From positions 20,822,723 through 20,886,722 of the forward strand of contig NC_135556.1 in assembly GCF_964340395.1 (NCBI RefSeq): a DNA stretch of 64,000 nucleotides. The letters run 5' to 3'. How positions within the stretch are numbered: position 1 is the first letter of the stretch; the number at the start of each line of letters is the position of its first letter. A model generated the notes under the pieces. It did not search any database and was not told the origin of the DNA. It saw only the letters and a program-made list of their open reading frames with translations. Both the position numbers and the translations under genes were made by a program. Positions 1 through 44,717 of the stretch are shown one piece after another. This stretch comes from Glandiceps talaboti (taxonomy: Eukaryota > Hemichordata > Enteropneusta > Spengelidae).

Positions 1-3000
1 GAATTTCCTGTCTTTGGCATCGTGGTAAATTGATACTAGTTTCTATAACTACACTCTCCGACAAAAGCATGCGGTTAGAACGTAATTAAATGGCGGACAG
101 TGCATATGATTTACAGGTTGGGCGGAACTCACACGGTTATATATAGACGACATACATTTTATATTGCAATTCCAAATTGGTAAGTTGTAAATACTAGTAA
201 AATACGTCAGATATTAGACGTAAACTGATCACAAATTGTGTAAGTTAAAAAGAGCCAAAACGTCCAGCAATTTACAATACCGTTCAATAGATATAAGGTT
301 TCTTAAAATGAAAATAGCGTGACTTTCAGAGGTAGGACCAACAAAATGTGTTAGTGAATGAATGGATAGTTATTTATGTTCTAGTATAAGTCACAATAGA
401 AAAGCCGACAGTGCTCTTTTTACAAGAGAGGGCGATATTCAAGTTCGCAGTATCTAACCACTGCTTTTCGCCCGTTTCATGTTAGTTTTCACTCGATCGG
501 TTTGATACTATCGTGCAAATATGTACTATGTTTGCCGCGCCTGGGCGATTCCAGGATTGCCTGTCGACTACATTGGGAAAACCTTGAGAATTTCACAGCG
601 ACGTGATATGGAATGTGCAACATCGCCCTGTCGTGTAGTCCCAAAACTGAATGGATCTCTGTAGATATGTGTATGTGTTTTGCATGTATATGTCGACATA
701 AAAAGAAAATCGGCTCCGAGAACAAATTTCTAAAAGTTAACACCCCCCTCTAATTTCTTCGGAACCCCCCCCCACCGAATTACTGACTGTCCCTTAGTAA
801 GCGGATTAGCCAGGCGACGTTTGTTTTTGGTGTTGTGATTTTCATTCTATTTTGTAGATGACTAAAAGAAATGATGGTAGCGTTCACATGATACACTATG
901 AGTAAATACTTTGTTATCAATCTCAAACAGACTTGATTCGTGCATTACGTAAGTCAATCAAAGCTCACACCAATGACGTCAACCCTTATGAAAGGATGGC
1001 TACGAAGTGCATTGTTCAGTGCCCATTCCAGGATAAACAGTCTGCAAATTTAAAATCTCGTTCCTTGACCTTTTTGTTGTGAACAGCAACTTCAGATGTT
1101 CCTTTTCTTGCTCTTGTTTTTCTTTACTCGTGACTAAGGAAATAACCCCCCCCCCCCCCCATCACCCCCAACACACCTGTTTTAGTTGTAGGCTTGAAGC
1201 TGTCACATTGTGTTCGAAATGGCCACATTGTGTTCAAAATCATCAAATGAACACCAGTCAAGCAATAACATAGTGTGCCACGTAATACTAGTAACTATGG
1301 CAATAACGATATTTTTGGTTGGAAATGCATTAAGTGTGAGGGCGGCAAGTGATGGGTGAATAACAATATTTGCATATGCTTCTAGATGATCTTTCGAATG
1401 TTCGTCTTATTTTGCTTTGTGTTAAAAACTTATATTGTAATTATCTTTATTCCCAGACGACGGTCTGATAATTCATTACAACTTCTAGGGAAACAAAGGC
1501 GTGCTTCCATTCATTTCTCTATGGTTGGGGACTCAATAACATCGTTTACACCAAGTCTGCACCGTGGGAACTCTCTGGATAAAGTTATAAAGATTAGGCA
1601 AATGTATAATTAGAAGTGGCCTGTACAAGTGGGAGGGACATTTCTAGGAAAAAAAACAAAACAATAGCTTTTCTCCTTGAATGTCTTATCCTAGCGAACA
1701 GTAGACAAGTTACATAACTCTATTTTAGAGAGATCGTGTGGTGTGACACATAACTGGCAACTGGCTTATCTGGGGTCCCAAAAGCGTAATAAAATGCAAC
1801 TATGATACAATTAGCCTCGCCTCTTTTGTCTTTAACAAGCCGATCGCGATAGGGCATTTTTAATTTACAAGGCTTTATGAACGTAGCACTGCGTAATTTG
1901 ATCGTTACCAAGGCTACCAATGTAGGACACAGAACATATACACCAACATAGTTTGCATACAAAATAAATACAAACGTTGCATACATGTACACGCAAACAT
2001 ACTAGAGGTTTAACATCTGAGTCAACCTTATCACCATACATATATATCATGTACCGTGATGTACTCTGTGAAAATGGTGCAGAAAGAATTGGTTTTATTT
2101 AAGACACACCCGGAATAGACAATAAATTGAAATTCATGAGATGCAACATCGTGACCTCGCTCGTGCTTCACGTTGAATTCCAGCATGCTTTGTATCTGTT
2201 ACCTCCGCAGACTATAGAACATTTCTATAGTTGTCTGGGCTATTACGTACATCTAATGAGGTTTGGTAGAAATGCCGAATGAAAGTGACTTGAAAAAAGA
2301 CAGCAGGTAGTGGGTGATACCTATAATTTTTGTATGACTGTTTATCTAAAGGTACTCCGTACATAGGAGTCATGAATAATTAGGGTGCATGTAATAAAAT
2401 GTCTGCTAAACCTCACGAGGCAACGATGGACCAGTGCGAGAACAGTAGTGGTCAAGTATTAAATAAAGTTTCAATTTCAAATTGGTGTTTCTTGCATTGG
2501 CAATCAGGTAAAATTTATGTCAAGTGAAATGATCATGAGTCATTGAGTGTATACTTTCAACCCAAAGTTTATGAAATAACTTTATTTTCTAGAGTTGCTA
2601 TGGCATTTAAAGAAGTTTCGCGACGTGGGTTATTTTACTCATAGCTAGGGTATGTATGTATGTATGTATGTGTATGTATGTATGTATGTATGTATGTATG
2701 TATGTATGTATGTATGTATGTATGTATGTATGTATGTATGTATGTATGTATGTATGTATGTATGTATTTATGTATGTATGTATGTATGTATGTATGTATT
2801 TATGTATGTATGGCAATTTTTTTATTATCGTTGGTACCCAAAGGTAACGTTGTCAATCAACTTCCTGATTTTGTACACGGCGTATCTCATTATAGAAACA
2901 AATAATCATCGGATTTCGAACGAGGGCGACACTGTACGTGAGAACATTAGCTTGGATCATGGATGTATTAGTGAGATCCATGCTGGGATCAAGATATGCT

Positions 3001-3172
3001 ACATGCTAACGGTACGGTAAATCAATAAGGTTAGTGTAAACACTTGTTGCTCAACACGTCGCTATGAATGATGGGTAATTCACTGTTTGGCTAACTCACT
3101 CATACTTGTACGCGGGTCAGGTGGTTTCAAGCGTCTTGTATGCGGGGAAAGCAAGACGTCCTGAAAGACAAC
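1..3172. other. 5' flank with no recognisable gene
   Basis: I see no exon chain, domain or RNA gene here. Short open frames are present on both strands but none has a recognisable domain or partner exons. Poly-C runs occur near 750-775 and 1145-1160. The promoter of the protease gene that starts at 3173 should lie in the 3' part, but I could not pick a TATA box or initiator with confidence. Confidence 0.5.
2651..2812. repeat. (TATG)n microsatellite
   Basis: About 40 TATG units with a few TATT interruptions. The Met-Tyr-Val-Cys and His-Thr-Tyr-Ile open frames across it are artefacts of the repeat. Confidence 0.95.
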
Positions 3173-34514
<31,342 letters not shown>

Positions 34515-34950
34515 ACACTCAAACAAAACTCACTACCTCATCAGTGAAAATGAATATAAACGAAATAAACTACATAATGGTATTATTGTCAAAACCCTTT
34601 CATCTTTTCTTCGATCGTTTTAATTTAAGTAATGAACGTGCACTGGAAAAAAACAGCAACACGTTACCATATATTATACGGTGTTGTTATACTGGAACAA
34701 AATGAGTGGTGGCTGGTGTTTAAAGGGATTTTAATAAGTAAATAGTTCACAATTTCTCTAAATAGATGAACACCAAGTTATAAAGTTAAACGTTAGTGTA
34801 ATGCGGCTTATGGCATGAAGTGTAATGAATAGGAACGTGTTTCAGTTTTGTGATGGGAATATACATGTAGAGTCGATGATGAAGAATATATAGTGACCAT
34901 CGTTATGAGACGAACAAAAAGCAATAATGTTATTTTATCACATTCTACTT

Positions 34951-34956
34951 AATAAA
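34951..34956 (+). promoter_or_regulatory. Candidate polyadenylation signal AATAAA (protease gene)
   Basis: AATAAA 437 nt after the stop codon. Confidence 0.45.
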
Positions 34957-35209
34957 CTACAAGTAGTTAATATAAAGGGGAATCTTGTGTAAAATATTCG
35001 TACAAGTTTACATATTTTCTGTCTGCATTGGTACTATTTTTCCCCATGTTAATGCTGATATTTTAGTGTATCTTTATTAATATTCGAATTAAAATAATAC
35101 TTAAATATCAGCTTTGTATATTCTATACTAAGACCAATCTACACAATGTCTTCTCAGTCAAGTATTAACGTTTGACAAAGAGTTGGAGATATAATCTCTC
35201 TATTTTGTA

Positions 35210-35215
35210 ATAAAG
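35210..35215 (+). promoter_or_regulatory. Candidate distal polyadenylation signal AATAAA (protease gene)
   Basis: AATAAA about 0.7 kb after the stop, alternative to the one at 34951. Confidence 0.4.
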
Positions 35216-37765
35216 TCTATAGAAGCATCATCTTTACGGGGTACTTAGTGAATCTTTTCTCCTACCATATCAGACTATATAGCACCTCAGACAACCATAC
35301 TAGTATGGTATAGTATTGTATTATAACACATCGCTTTCTTGCAAGCTGGACATTCATGGACCATTAGTCATGTCACATGGTATGGACTAGTTTCCCATGG
35401 TGACTGATGTTTTGGATATTTACTAATTAAGTGATGTATCTTCCGGATTGTTGCTTAGGATTTCATATGAATATTTCCTTAGCAACAAGACCACGCCCAT
35501 GGCAACAGGTAAGTGATGACATATAATGCCGCTATAATACCAAATATTACCAATTTCATTGAAAAGAGTGGATCAAGAGCTTTCAGAAAATATATAACTA
35601 ATGGATGTGTATAATCATTACTTTCTTAACTACAAACCAATATCAACAAGGGACATTGGGCGTGGACTATAAGGGACATTGAGCATGGACTATAGATGTT
35701 ATCGTGATTGTTAACAAACCACGATCAACTAAAAAAATGACAATTCAAGACATCTACAAAAGCTTTGTCGACCTTTCGGTGGTCATAACATGCCCTGGAT
35801 TGACCTCAAAATGTCTCGGAAAGGTCATGAAGATAAGGCATTGTTTATGAACCAGAACAAACATGGCGTCACCACATACCCCATTTCAATATGGCGTATA
35901 CATTGGCACAACTATGCACTAAGTTTAGTATTTACTACGTATGGATTTAATATACCTGTTTAGCAAAGTTCAGCTCTAGACATAGACTCTTCACTAGTGT
36001 GACAAATTGACTGATTTGAGAATATTGATGTCATAGTGTGAATAACAGTAAGTGTAATCTCTTGACTAACGTACGCGGTCAAACCTTGGGACAACCTTGG
36101 AAGTCAGTATAATTCCTCCAAGGGACAACGAAATAGGTTTACTAAGCGCTCAGACGTTCACAAGTTTCGGACGGTCGGCCAGGTAAGACGCACATTTCAA
36201 GCTATTTCAAACTTTGTGAATATTTTTAACATCATGGACTGTACTAACCGTGTCGATGTGCGTTAGTGCAAGGCTTTGCGATATTATACCAGCTTAGCTT
36301 AGGTACTAGTACTATAACTAGGCCGAAGGCCTTGCATTGCATATGAACCCTATCAATATGCTATTCTACTGTGAAATATTATATCTGTAGTAATGTATTT
36401 GGGTCACATAACAATTACCCCATGCCTCAGCTCAAATTATATCGAACCGTACCAACATGGTGTTTCATGTTGCCTCTTGTGTCACAGAATGTCTCACATG
36501 AACATCCAAAATTAAAAATATCATTTTATACCAGACATTTGACTGTAACGGACACCAATAGTATGTTCAGACCTCGTGATATGTCAAACTTCGAATTGTT
36601 GTACTGTAAATAGCAGCTGATACACGTCCAACGACAGACTAAAATTGTATTCATATTTCCTGGATTGTTTGATATTTAGGATCCATCTTCCACCAGACAT
36701 TGCCTCCTTGATAACATTTTTCAAGAGATTATTTTAAACTGCCAAGGCCAGCTTTATAATCATCTCCCTGTTGTTAATATATAATTTTGTCTTTTGATAA
36801 AATTGGGTAAGGTTACTTTTAACCCCTCCCAACAAAGCAAGGGTTGGACACGGGTTACCAATACCACTTATAGTTATACATATATAACCTTTCCACATCG
36901 TCGCGAAACACAGTCTCTTTTACGGCACCGTCCAAACGCACCGTCAATAGGTTATTTCGCAGTGTCTCGGAAGAAACAACAGCTCTGGTGTGCGAGAATG
37001 CCTTTCCAAGAGTGATTGTAATTTCCTTCAGAATATAGATTATTATAGAATATAGATTTAATAGATTAAATGGGGTCCCTTCTAAAGCTTTTAAATAACA
37101 ACCTTTAATCTAGCAACAGCACCCAATGGTCATAGCTTTACGAATACCTACCATGGTTCCGAGCAAAGGTACTAATAGTAGGTTCTTGACAACTGTTTCA
37201 CCTGTGTAGTATTGAGAGTTACAGTAGTCCCAAATCACTGTCAATCGCATACAACTATTTTTTATTGCTTAACCAAGCCACTGTCACAGTGACTTCTGGT
37301 TGTCCGTGACATTCTGTTGTTTGTTTGTTTCTTTGTTTGTTTGTTTCTTTGTTTACTAATAACTTTATGAAAACCTTGCTGCAAGATACTTAAAATTAAA
37401 TTGTGAAAGAAAACCAACATTTGAATTGGATTAGGTAATTATACAATCAGTAAAAAAAGAAGATTAAGTGTGGGTCAAGTCAAAGTTAAAGAAGGTCAAG
37501 CAATAGAAAAGAAAATCTGTAATGGGCTGAACAATGAACATGAATTTTTTTTTATCTATGCCAGTAAAAACTGAAATCTTGCATGACTGCGAGATCTCGC
37601 GTGATTTCGTAACATCGTTTTTTATTTGAATGATGAATTTACCACTTTATATGATATTGTATAATGAACACTAGTAATATGGTTGTTTTAAAACAGTAAC
37701 ATCGCCACCTGCGGTAAAAGACAGTATCCGTTGAACGTCTATCCAGCTCACTGGTTCCGATAACA

Positions 37766-37964
37766 ATGACCAAACAGCAACGACATGTCGATTATTACTG
37801 GAGGTGGCTTGTTGTCCTTGGTAGTTTTCTCATTCAGTTTTATAATCTGGGGTTGAGCAGCAGCAATGGACTTTTGATGATTGAATTTCTGAAGCACTTT
37901 GAAGGACGTACCACTGTTTTCTCCATGATCTTAACCGTGTCAATATGTGTGGCAATTTTTATAG
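37766..37964 (+). CDS. MCT-A exon 1
   Basis: ATG in ACAATGA context. Encodes residues 1-66 (helix 1 and most of helix 2) and ends ATAG|GTGATT. Confidence 0.85.
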
Positions 37965-38549
37965 GTGATTATATATATTCATTTATTTTCTTCAAAATGA
38001 TTATAATAAAGCAATCTCTGATTTGCTCATGGTTAAATGTCACTATCACAAACAGGTAAATGAGAACTTGTGACCCCGTATTGGTGTTACATATTAGGAT
38101 GTTGACTTTTATTCAATAACAGAATCGTTTAGTAAACTATGGTTGATTCAATGGCCGAACATCTACGAGAAATACGACAAACCATGCAATACAATGCAGT
38201 GTCATATATTGAAAGAGTATTTTCAAAACTATCGTTGTTTCATGACATATACAAACCACATTATTTTAGGAGACAATTGCTGCAAAATGAAAACATTTGA
38301 CACGTCATTTAATATATTAATATTTAAGAACAATTTTATTCTAATACAAGAACTGCTAGCTCACTCCTTCTCGCCAAGCTAAAAACATTTAGAATAATCA
38401 AAGTTAGTTGGAATAAGGAAAGGGCCTCAACAGAATTCTAGAGGGCGTTTGTGTAAATTTGTACTTTCTAGATGGTGTATGTGTGTGTTTGTTTGTATGT
38501 ATGTATGTATGTATGTATGTATGTATGTATGTATGTATGTATGTATGTA

Positions 38550-38616
<67 letters not shown>

Positions 38617-38651
38617 ATGTATGTATGTATGTATGTATGTATGTATGTATG

Positions 38652-38690
<39 letters not shown>

Positions 38691-41600
38691 TTTGCCATAG
38701 TGATTGTCTTGAATGACTGAAGTTTGTTATTCTTACCAATGATAACTTGAAATATCGTGTGAATTTTAATTATTGTCAGCCGTTACAAACTATACAGACT
38801 TCGTGTATGTGTGGCATGCCTCCACGTGGATATATATCTGCTGGATCTACAACGTATTTTCCTATATGGCCTTCTATTTCCACATGGAATCATCCATTTG
38901 GCAATTTCCATAATTTATGGTTCAATATGTAAAAGACAATAAATTCATGGCCTTAGGGAGCCGTCATTATTTACGGTTGTGGGGGGGGGGGGGGGTCGGA
39001 GGAATTGGTTGATAAGAAGTGGAAATTCAACTGCCCCCCCCCCCACCATCCTGCAGGGAAAAAATCTATGACCCCCACCTGACTTTAGAAATTAGGATGA
39101 AACCCCCCCCCCCCCCCCCCCCGTTTCCATTATATACATGAAGTGGTGGGTATTAAAGAGAGGAAATTATATTATTTATATTGCTACAATTGTATTATTA
39201 ATGATTATTGGGGTACTTACAAAACAACTTCATTTCTGTAAGAATACTTGTTAATGGGCCAGCTCTTCTACCCCCCCCCCCCCCTGTCACAACAACTGAT
39301 TCAGTCTGACTGACACAGTCACTTTCCTCACTCGCACTGTCAAGGTCTCTCATTACAACATCATCTTTATCACTGTCATCTGGCCCACTTTCAACACAAT
39401 ATTTTGCTTTTGTTTTGCATTGTCAACAACTGACTTTCGACAGTCAGCCTTAATTGCGTTCATTTCATCGTCGTTTTCCCCTTTCTTTGATAAGTTATGT
39501 CTTTCAAGGTATTTGTCCAATTCTTTAACTTTGAGTTTTGAAAGTGTTCCACTGAGCGTTAATGACAACCAATCATACATTTCATATGTCAAAGCATCTT
39601 CCTCTTCCCTCTTCCTAAATCTGTCCGTCGATCTTACACACAACTCCACATTGTACATGTAGTACATAAACAAATATTTAGGAAAACCAAAAGCTTTAAT
39701 GTTTTGAAAATATTTTCTATTTGTTTTAAAATGTTAATAAAGTTACATTTTATGTAATAATCCCGATACTGTGTACACAAGTTTTTCGAAACAGATTTTT
39801 GTGTAGCCCCCCCCCCCTACCTTTCCCTCATTTTTCGGTAGCCCCCCTCCCTCTGACCAACTCCAATTTTCAAGTGACCCCCTCCAATTCCTCCGACCCC
39901 CCCCCCCCAACCGTAAATAATGACGGCTCCATTATGAGGGCGTGATATAACGTACATCACTTGGTGTCCTCAAAAAGGCCGGATACATAGATAAAAAACA
40001 AACATTTATAGTAAAGACACTGTATCATTTATGTATTGCTATCTCCCTTTGTTTTTAATCAGCTCCTGTTGTGGGAAGTTCTGTGTCACGGTATGGTGCA
40101 AGAAAAGTTACTGCCGTAGGCGCTGTTTTACATATGGTTGCTATGATTACAACTGTGTTTGCTAACAGTATTCCTTCTTTATTTATCACATTTGGATTAT
40201 TAAATGGTAAGCATTATCGTAATCTATATTTGATTTGACTTGATTTGATTTATTTTCCTATGCTACAGTCCTGCTACACAAACATTTATATCCATTTAGT
40301 GATTCAAGATTCAATACTGTTCATGATGTACGGTATTGTGAGTAAATCACTATACCTAACAATAATGGTTTCAAAAGAAACGTTCCAGTTGCTGCTAGTG
40401 TTGGAATAACTGTTTATTTATTTTCTTGCTTCTAAGGTGTTGGTCTTCTATTGACGTTCATAGCGAGCATTTCTATTGTTCCTCAATACTTCAAGAAACG
40501 CTTTGCCTTGGCCATTGGTTTGTCTGGAGTCGGTGCTGGTGCAGGGGCCATGGTATTTCCACTTCTAATGGAATTCTTGATACGAACGTACGGTTTGCAC
40601 GGAACATTTTTCATACTAGCGGGGTGTTCTGCGAACATATTAGTTTGCGCGGCCATATTTAAACCACCCGATAGGCCGATATCTATGCACAACGCTGTTG
40701 ATAAAGGGCACCCGAGTGAGGATATAAACACAGAAGCTGAAAGCAGAAGCGTTTTAGATGTTGGATATCAGGATAAAATGACCTCTACTGATAGCAGGGA
40801 ATATAAAGACGAAACCAGAGGAAAATGCATCAAAATTATTCGCATGTGGGGGCTTCATTTTTTGTGTAAATACCCTACATTAGTCAGCTTCTTCTTCTGC
40901 GTTTTTTTATATGGTGTACAGAATCTAATATATACAGTTTGGATCGTTGTCCATGCTGTTGCCATTGGAATCGCTCCTATCGATGCTGCCGTCCTCCTGA
41001 CATATTTTGGCATTTGTGCTATTATATCACGATTACTTTATGGGTGGATCATTGACCTGAAAATCTTATCTCCTCTATCTATGTTGGCCATGATGATGTT
41101 CATTAATATAATCTTTATTGTCACCTTCACATTCGTGACCAACTACGCCATCATGGCAGTCTGTTGTGCGGGTCTAGGGTTTTGCCAAGGTGCTATCATC
41201 CCATTAAATTCAGTGGTGGTAAGAAGTATTGTTGAATTGGAGGACTTTCCTGGTTCATTTGGTCTTATGCTGTCTGGATTTACAATCGGATCAGTGATAT
41301 TGCCAATCGCAGGTAACAGTATTGCTTTCCTTATCATATAAATTCCAAAGTAGCCTTTTTCGAAGAAAACCAAAATCATCCACATATGCATTATGCTTCC
41401 ATTTAAAGTCTTACTATAGTTTGATACAAAATCATGTATATTTAACATATGCATGCGTTAATCTCCATGAATAAGCAGTCAGTCTTGGCGTGAGACAGTG
41501 TATTAAATCTACATCAGTTTTATCGACCTCTAAAATGTCCATGGATGCAATTTGTGATCATCATTTGTTTTTATCAGTGGCCATATATGGATGAAAATTG

Positions 41601-42103
41601 GGTATTTCATTTATCTCTACTTGAAATATCGATGTATTGTACGTACAATAACAAACATTTCACACATTTTGTTTAGCTTTTTGCAATTTAATCAGTCAAT
41701 GTTGCTTGACATTGATTTTTCAAGCTGTAATAACATTATTTAATAAATTAAAACTTCAAATTAAATACCCACTCCTCATCCACATTTCCGCTTTCATTAT
41801 ATTGCATAATATTGTTAACTATATGCTCTATTCATATTGGCGTATTTGATGTTATGCCGTCAACAATTATACTGTGAGATACAATTTAGAATTAGAAAAT
41901 GGCACTCAGATAACCTTCATGTATACATAACAATTATTCTGTCTTCTCTATCACATGTAGGCAAAGCATACGAAGTCACTGGAGACTCAAGAACCCCTTT
42001 CTTTATCGCTGATATCAGCATATTTGTTGGTGCTGTTGTGTGTTCTGTCACTGCATTAGTGATCAACTGCAAACGTCGACAAATTAAAACCACAATGTCT
42101 TGA
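37766..42103 (+). CDS. MCT-A: monocarboxylate-transporter-like (SLC16-like) protein, 453 aa
   Basis: Join 37766-37964, 40063-40206, 40437-41312, 41961-42103 (1362 nt, all introns phase 1). A 12-helix MFS plan is visible: helix 1 WLVVLGSFLIQFYNLGLS (about 14-31), helices 2-6 to about 178, a ~70-residue hydrophilic central loop, helices 7-12 to about 440, and a basic C-terminus. Family marks are YFKKRFALAIGLSGVGAG (helix 4-5), LLYGWIIDL (helix 8-9) and GDSRTPF before helix 12. The usual SLC16 helix-1 motif DGGWGW is replaced by DYYWRW. Expected to move a small organic acid or similar solute across the plasma membrane; the substrate cannot be read from the sequence. 12 residues differ from MCT-B by my count. 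Confidence 0.88.
38475..38687. repeat. (TGTA)n/(TGTC)n/(GT)n compound microsatellite
   Basis: Lies in intron 1 of MCT-A. The orthologous position in MCT-B (49067-49343) has a different composition. Confidence 0.95.
38956..39931. mobile_element. 976-bp DNA transposon with TIRs and TTA target-site duplication
   Basis: Ends GGAGCCGTCATTATTTACGG and its exact complement, followed inward by poly-G or poly-C and a GTCGGAGGAATTGG inverted segment. Flanked by TTA (38953-38955, 39932-39934). The paralogous intron of MCT-B reads GGCCGTATGAGG at about 49610 with no element, an empty site differing by one base. A 3-bp TWA duplication and G-rich ends fit PIF/Harbinger-type elements. No transposase seen; internally deleted or non-autonomous. 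Confidence 0.85.
39353..39673 (-). CDS. SAP-domain-like ORF inside the TIR element
   Basis: 106-codon open frame. TLSKLKVKELDKYLERHNLS followed by KKGENDDEMNAIK resembles the SAP helix-turn-helix DNA-binding motif (LTVKELKxYLxxxGLSxxGxKxxLxxxI). The flanks are charged (RFRKREEEDALTYEMYDWL). It may be a remnant of a cellular or transposon protein captured by the element. Expression is unknown. Confidence 0.4.
   Translation of the reverse strand: MFMYYMYNVELCVRSTDRFRKREEEDALTYEMYDWLSLTLSGTLSKLKVKELDKYLERHNLSKKGENDDEMNAIKADCRKSVVDNAKQKQNIVLKVGQMTVIKMML
40063..40206 (+). CDS. MCT-A exon 2
   Basis: 144 nt, residues 67-114. Contains APVVGSSVSRYGARKVTAVG, the helix 2-3 loop (SRYGAR is the MFS RxGxR-like basic loop), and helix 3. 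Confidence 0.88.
40437..41312 (+). CDS. MCT-A exon 3
   Basis: 876 nt, residues 115-406: helices 4-11 and the central loop. Ends GCAG|GTAACA. Confidence 0.92.
41961..42103 (+). CDS. MCT-A exon 4
   Basis: Residues 407-453: GKAYEVTGDSRTPFFIADIS, helix 12, tail CKRRQIKTTMS and TGA. Confidence 0.9.
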
Positions 42104-42395
42104 ATGCTCTATATTGTACAAGGAACAGCTTCCCAATATCAGAGTCACACACAGTATAGATCATTTCCATTTAATACTCTAAGTCAAACATTTGATACTC
42201 AAAGTCAAAGATTATACATCAAAAGTCAGGTGATTTTATTTTTATTTGTTTTTTGGAAAATTCTACTTGATTGCTTGAAATTATTTTCCTTTCAATCATT
42301 TCATATGTGCAATATATAAGTTTTCGTTGATTAATAAAGAAATGTAATGTTCGTTCCTTTATTTTGTTCTCTGTGATGACTAAAATCACAACCGC

Positions 42396-42450
<55 letters not shown>

Positions 42451-44717
42451 GGATAATTAACAATGCATCGTAAAAGTACCAGTGGGTGTAGCGAAAGTCT
42501 CAACATAGCGCAAAAATCTCACATTATCTTGATTTGTGTCTTCAAGGAGCGGAAACAAATTATCACGAATCCTAGCATTTTCTCAGTACCGTTCTCTTTG
42601 GTAGCCCCGGATTTGTGTCATCACTTCACCTTCCTTTTCTCGTCTCCCAATTAGCGACTGGTCAGTTTCTTTTTGGAGTGAGGTCGGCGGATTTGTAGAG
42701 GGAGTAACATATTTTTGAAAGGGATTTAGGGATGGTCATCCGATCCGAGAATAGAACGGCGGAGGGGGGGGGGGGGTTGTTTTGTATTGTGATGGAAAAC
42801 TAATCTTATCAATGACATGATTGTGTTCGATATGTGGTGAGTAATTTTCCTACTGGTATCTACCTACCTATAAATTCGCACTGGCTGCTGGGAAATTTTT
42901 TATCAGGCAACTAATGCAATATTCGCTAATCTTTTTCAGTTCCTTATAAAATTACTTTGTACCTGTGAATAAGTGGTCCATTTTATCCGCGGTCCATTTT
43001 ATCTTGAGCGAAATGCTTGGTTCTCAATCCGTTACCATTTTAGTTTGACATGCGTCGATACCTCTAGCTAGATATATGGCTGTGCTCAATAAATCACCAA
43101 TATCATACAGGTAGTACGTTTAATGTGGAAATTCGACGTGTACTGGTCGATGGAAGCACTGAATTTTGGATCTGTAATTTGTGTAAAATACAAAACCATT
43201 ACAGTTTCCTACCATGTTATGTGTACAGCTACATACACAAGTTTACATATCTGGATGATTCTGACACTCCGTGGTGTACAATATTGAGAAGTAAGCCGTC
43301 CTATCTAGTAATAAATGCTACAAATGACCCCTGTTGCAGCTAGCGCTTAATCTTATATGTCAAGTAGCTTCGTATTGATTTGTCATAATATGTTGATTAA
43401 CTGTCAACTTTGAGGGGACTACATCTTGTACATCTACCATTGTGCAATATTCACATGTGGCGCTCTAATAATGCGTATTTAACAAAGTTACGAACATCCT
43501 TTCGTTTTTACATGAATATGCATATGGGACACCAACGGCACTATTACTAGCAGAGATTCAAGTTATGTAGGTGCAAATGTGAAGAGTTCGGGATACATCT
43601 TTAAGGTACGTTAGCCGTGTAAACTCAAACAAAACCAATGGTGTTTTGCATGCTTTCATATAATATAACTAATTCTAATACATAGACCCTTTATCAGAGC
43701 ATGTCAATAGTGTTATGAACTAATTTGTATAACTCATTACTGGGGGTCTTGAATAATCAGAATAACTATGATAGCGACCTGTAAGGCAAGCTATTTCGAG
43801 TTTCCTTGTTTTTTGAGTTCAATGTCCCTGACGTTGTACTTTAGATCGAAGACAAAACTGTTACCTTTTTTAAAAAAAATATAATGTATATAATTGCATA
43901 AAACATGGCCGATTTGCATAATTAGTATAATTACCATTGAGATAATATTTCCACCAGTTGTTGCCAAGCATGTCATCTAACAAATTTAACTCACAAATCT
44001 CTCTTTACAGAAGGAATTATATCTGATTCTATTCATAATTAGTGCCATGTAAGTGTTTCACACTCATTATTAAGGTGAACGTGTAATTCATACGAATTAA
44101 AGAAATTGTCATAATTTAAAACTAAACTATATTAAATATGTACAGTCTCCTACCTTATGAATGGAGTTCGGTGTTTAGCGAATGTGTGTTACATCTCTCC
44201 AAATTCATGGGCTGAAGTCCATCGATATCAGTGGAATTTAACCTTCGATATGTCCCGTCGATATTATAAGAGACATTCACCACGGTCTTAGCAATGACAT
44301 TCAGCAATCATGTTGTACAATTCCTTATCGGCTTTATAGAAGAACATATACTGTATCCAATTGCGTCTGAAACCTTAATATTGATTTGAACCCCCTGATG
44401 GTTCACCACATGGTACAGTGAGAATACTGGTTATACTACAACTATTTGCTTACACTCGCTCTACAAATGTCTAGTGATCTTGGTGGACAAATTGTTGCTA
44501 TTCACATGATGTTCTTCTGATTTCTATCCAATAAGTTTCAGTCATTCATCATTGGTACACATTGTCAATCGTCATCATTAAAGTCATTCAGTTTGGTGTA
44601 TGGTATGTCTTAATACTAGTTTTGATTTCAACTTTCGTTTCCTTATAGTTGAAAATAATAACAAGTGACGGCAGTATATGATTACAAGGTGATACACTTC
44701 CCTGTCAAAACAAATCA
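42104..44717. other. MCT-A 3' UTR and spacer to C1
   Basis: AATAAA at 42333. A (GTT)n tract at about 42393-42451 is also present in block B (52069-52117). The rest matches block B (51780-54425) and holds no recognised gene. Confidence 0.6.
42333..42338 (+). promoter_or_regulatory. Polyadenylation signal AATAAA (MCT-A)
   Basis: 230 nt after the stop codon. Conserved at 52009 in MCT-B. Confidence 0.6.

Larger units (their letters stand above)
34515..37765. other. Protease 3' UTR, then intergenic DNA to MCT-A
   Basis: Polyadenylation hexamers lie at 34951 and 35210. From about 35692 the DNA is the left end of the ~10.5-kb tandem duplication. CGGACGGTCGGCCAG|GTAAGACGC at about 36170-36190 is conserved in the second block (about 47020-47045) and could be the donor of a 5' UTR exon of the transporters. 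No other gene seen. Confidence 0.5.

Noticed and set aside
2651-2812. Open frames of Met-Tyr-Val-Cys and Tyr-Ile-His-Thr repeats
   Set aside because: They are translations of the TATG microsatellite in all frames. The same applies to frames over the TA, CAGA, TGTA and GTT tracts at 12.1-12.4, 29.8, 32.2, 38.5, 42.4, 49.1 and 52.1 kb.
36371-37015. Two 70-80 codon ORFs upstream of MCT-A
   Set aside because: Part of the first and the region before the second are replaced or shifted in block B, no domain is visible, and they lie in the presumed promoter region.
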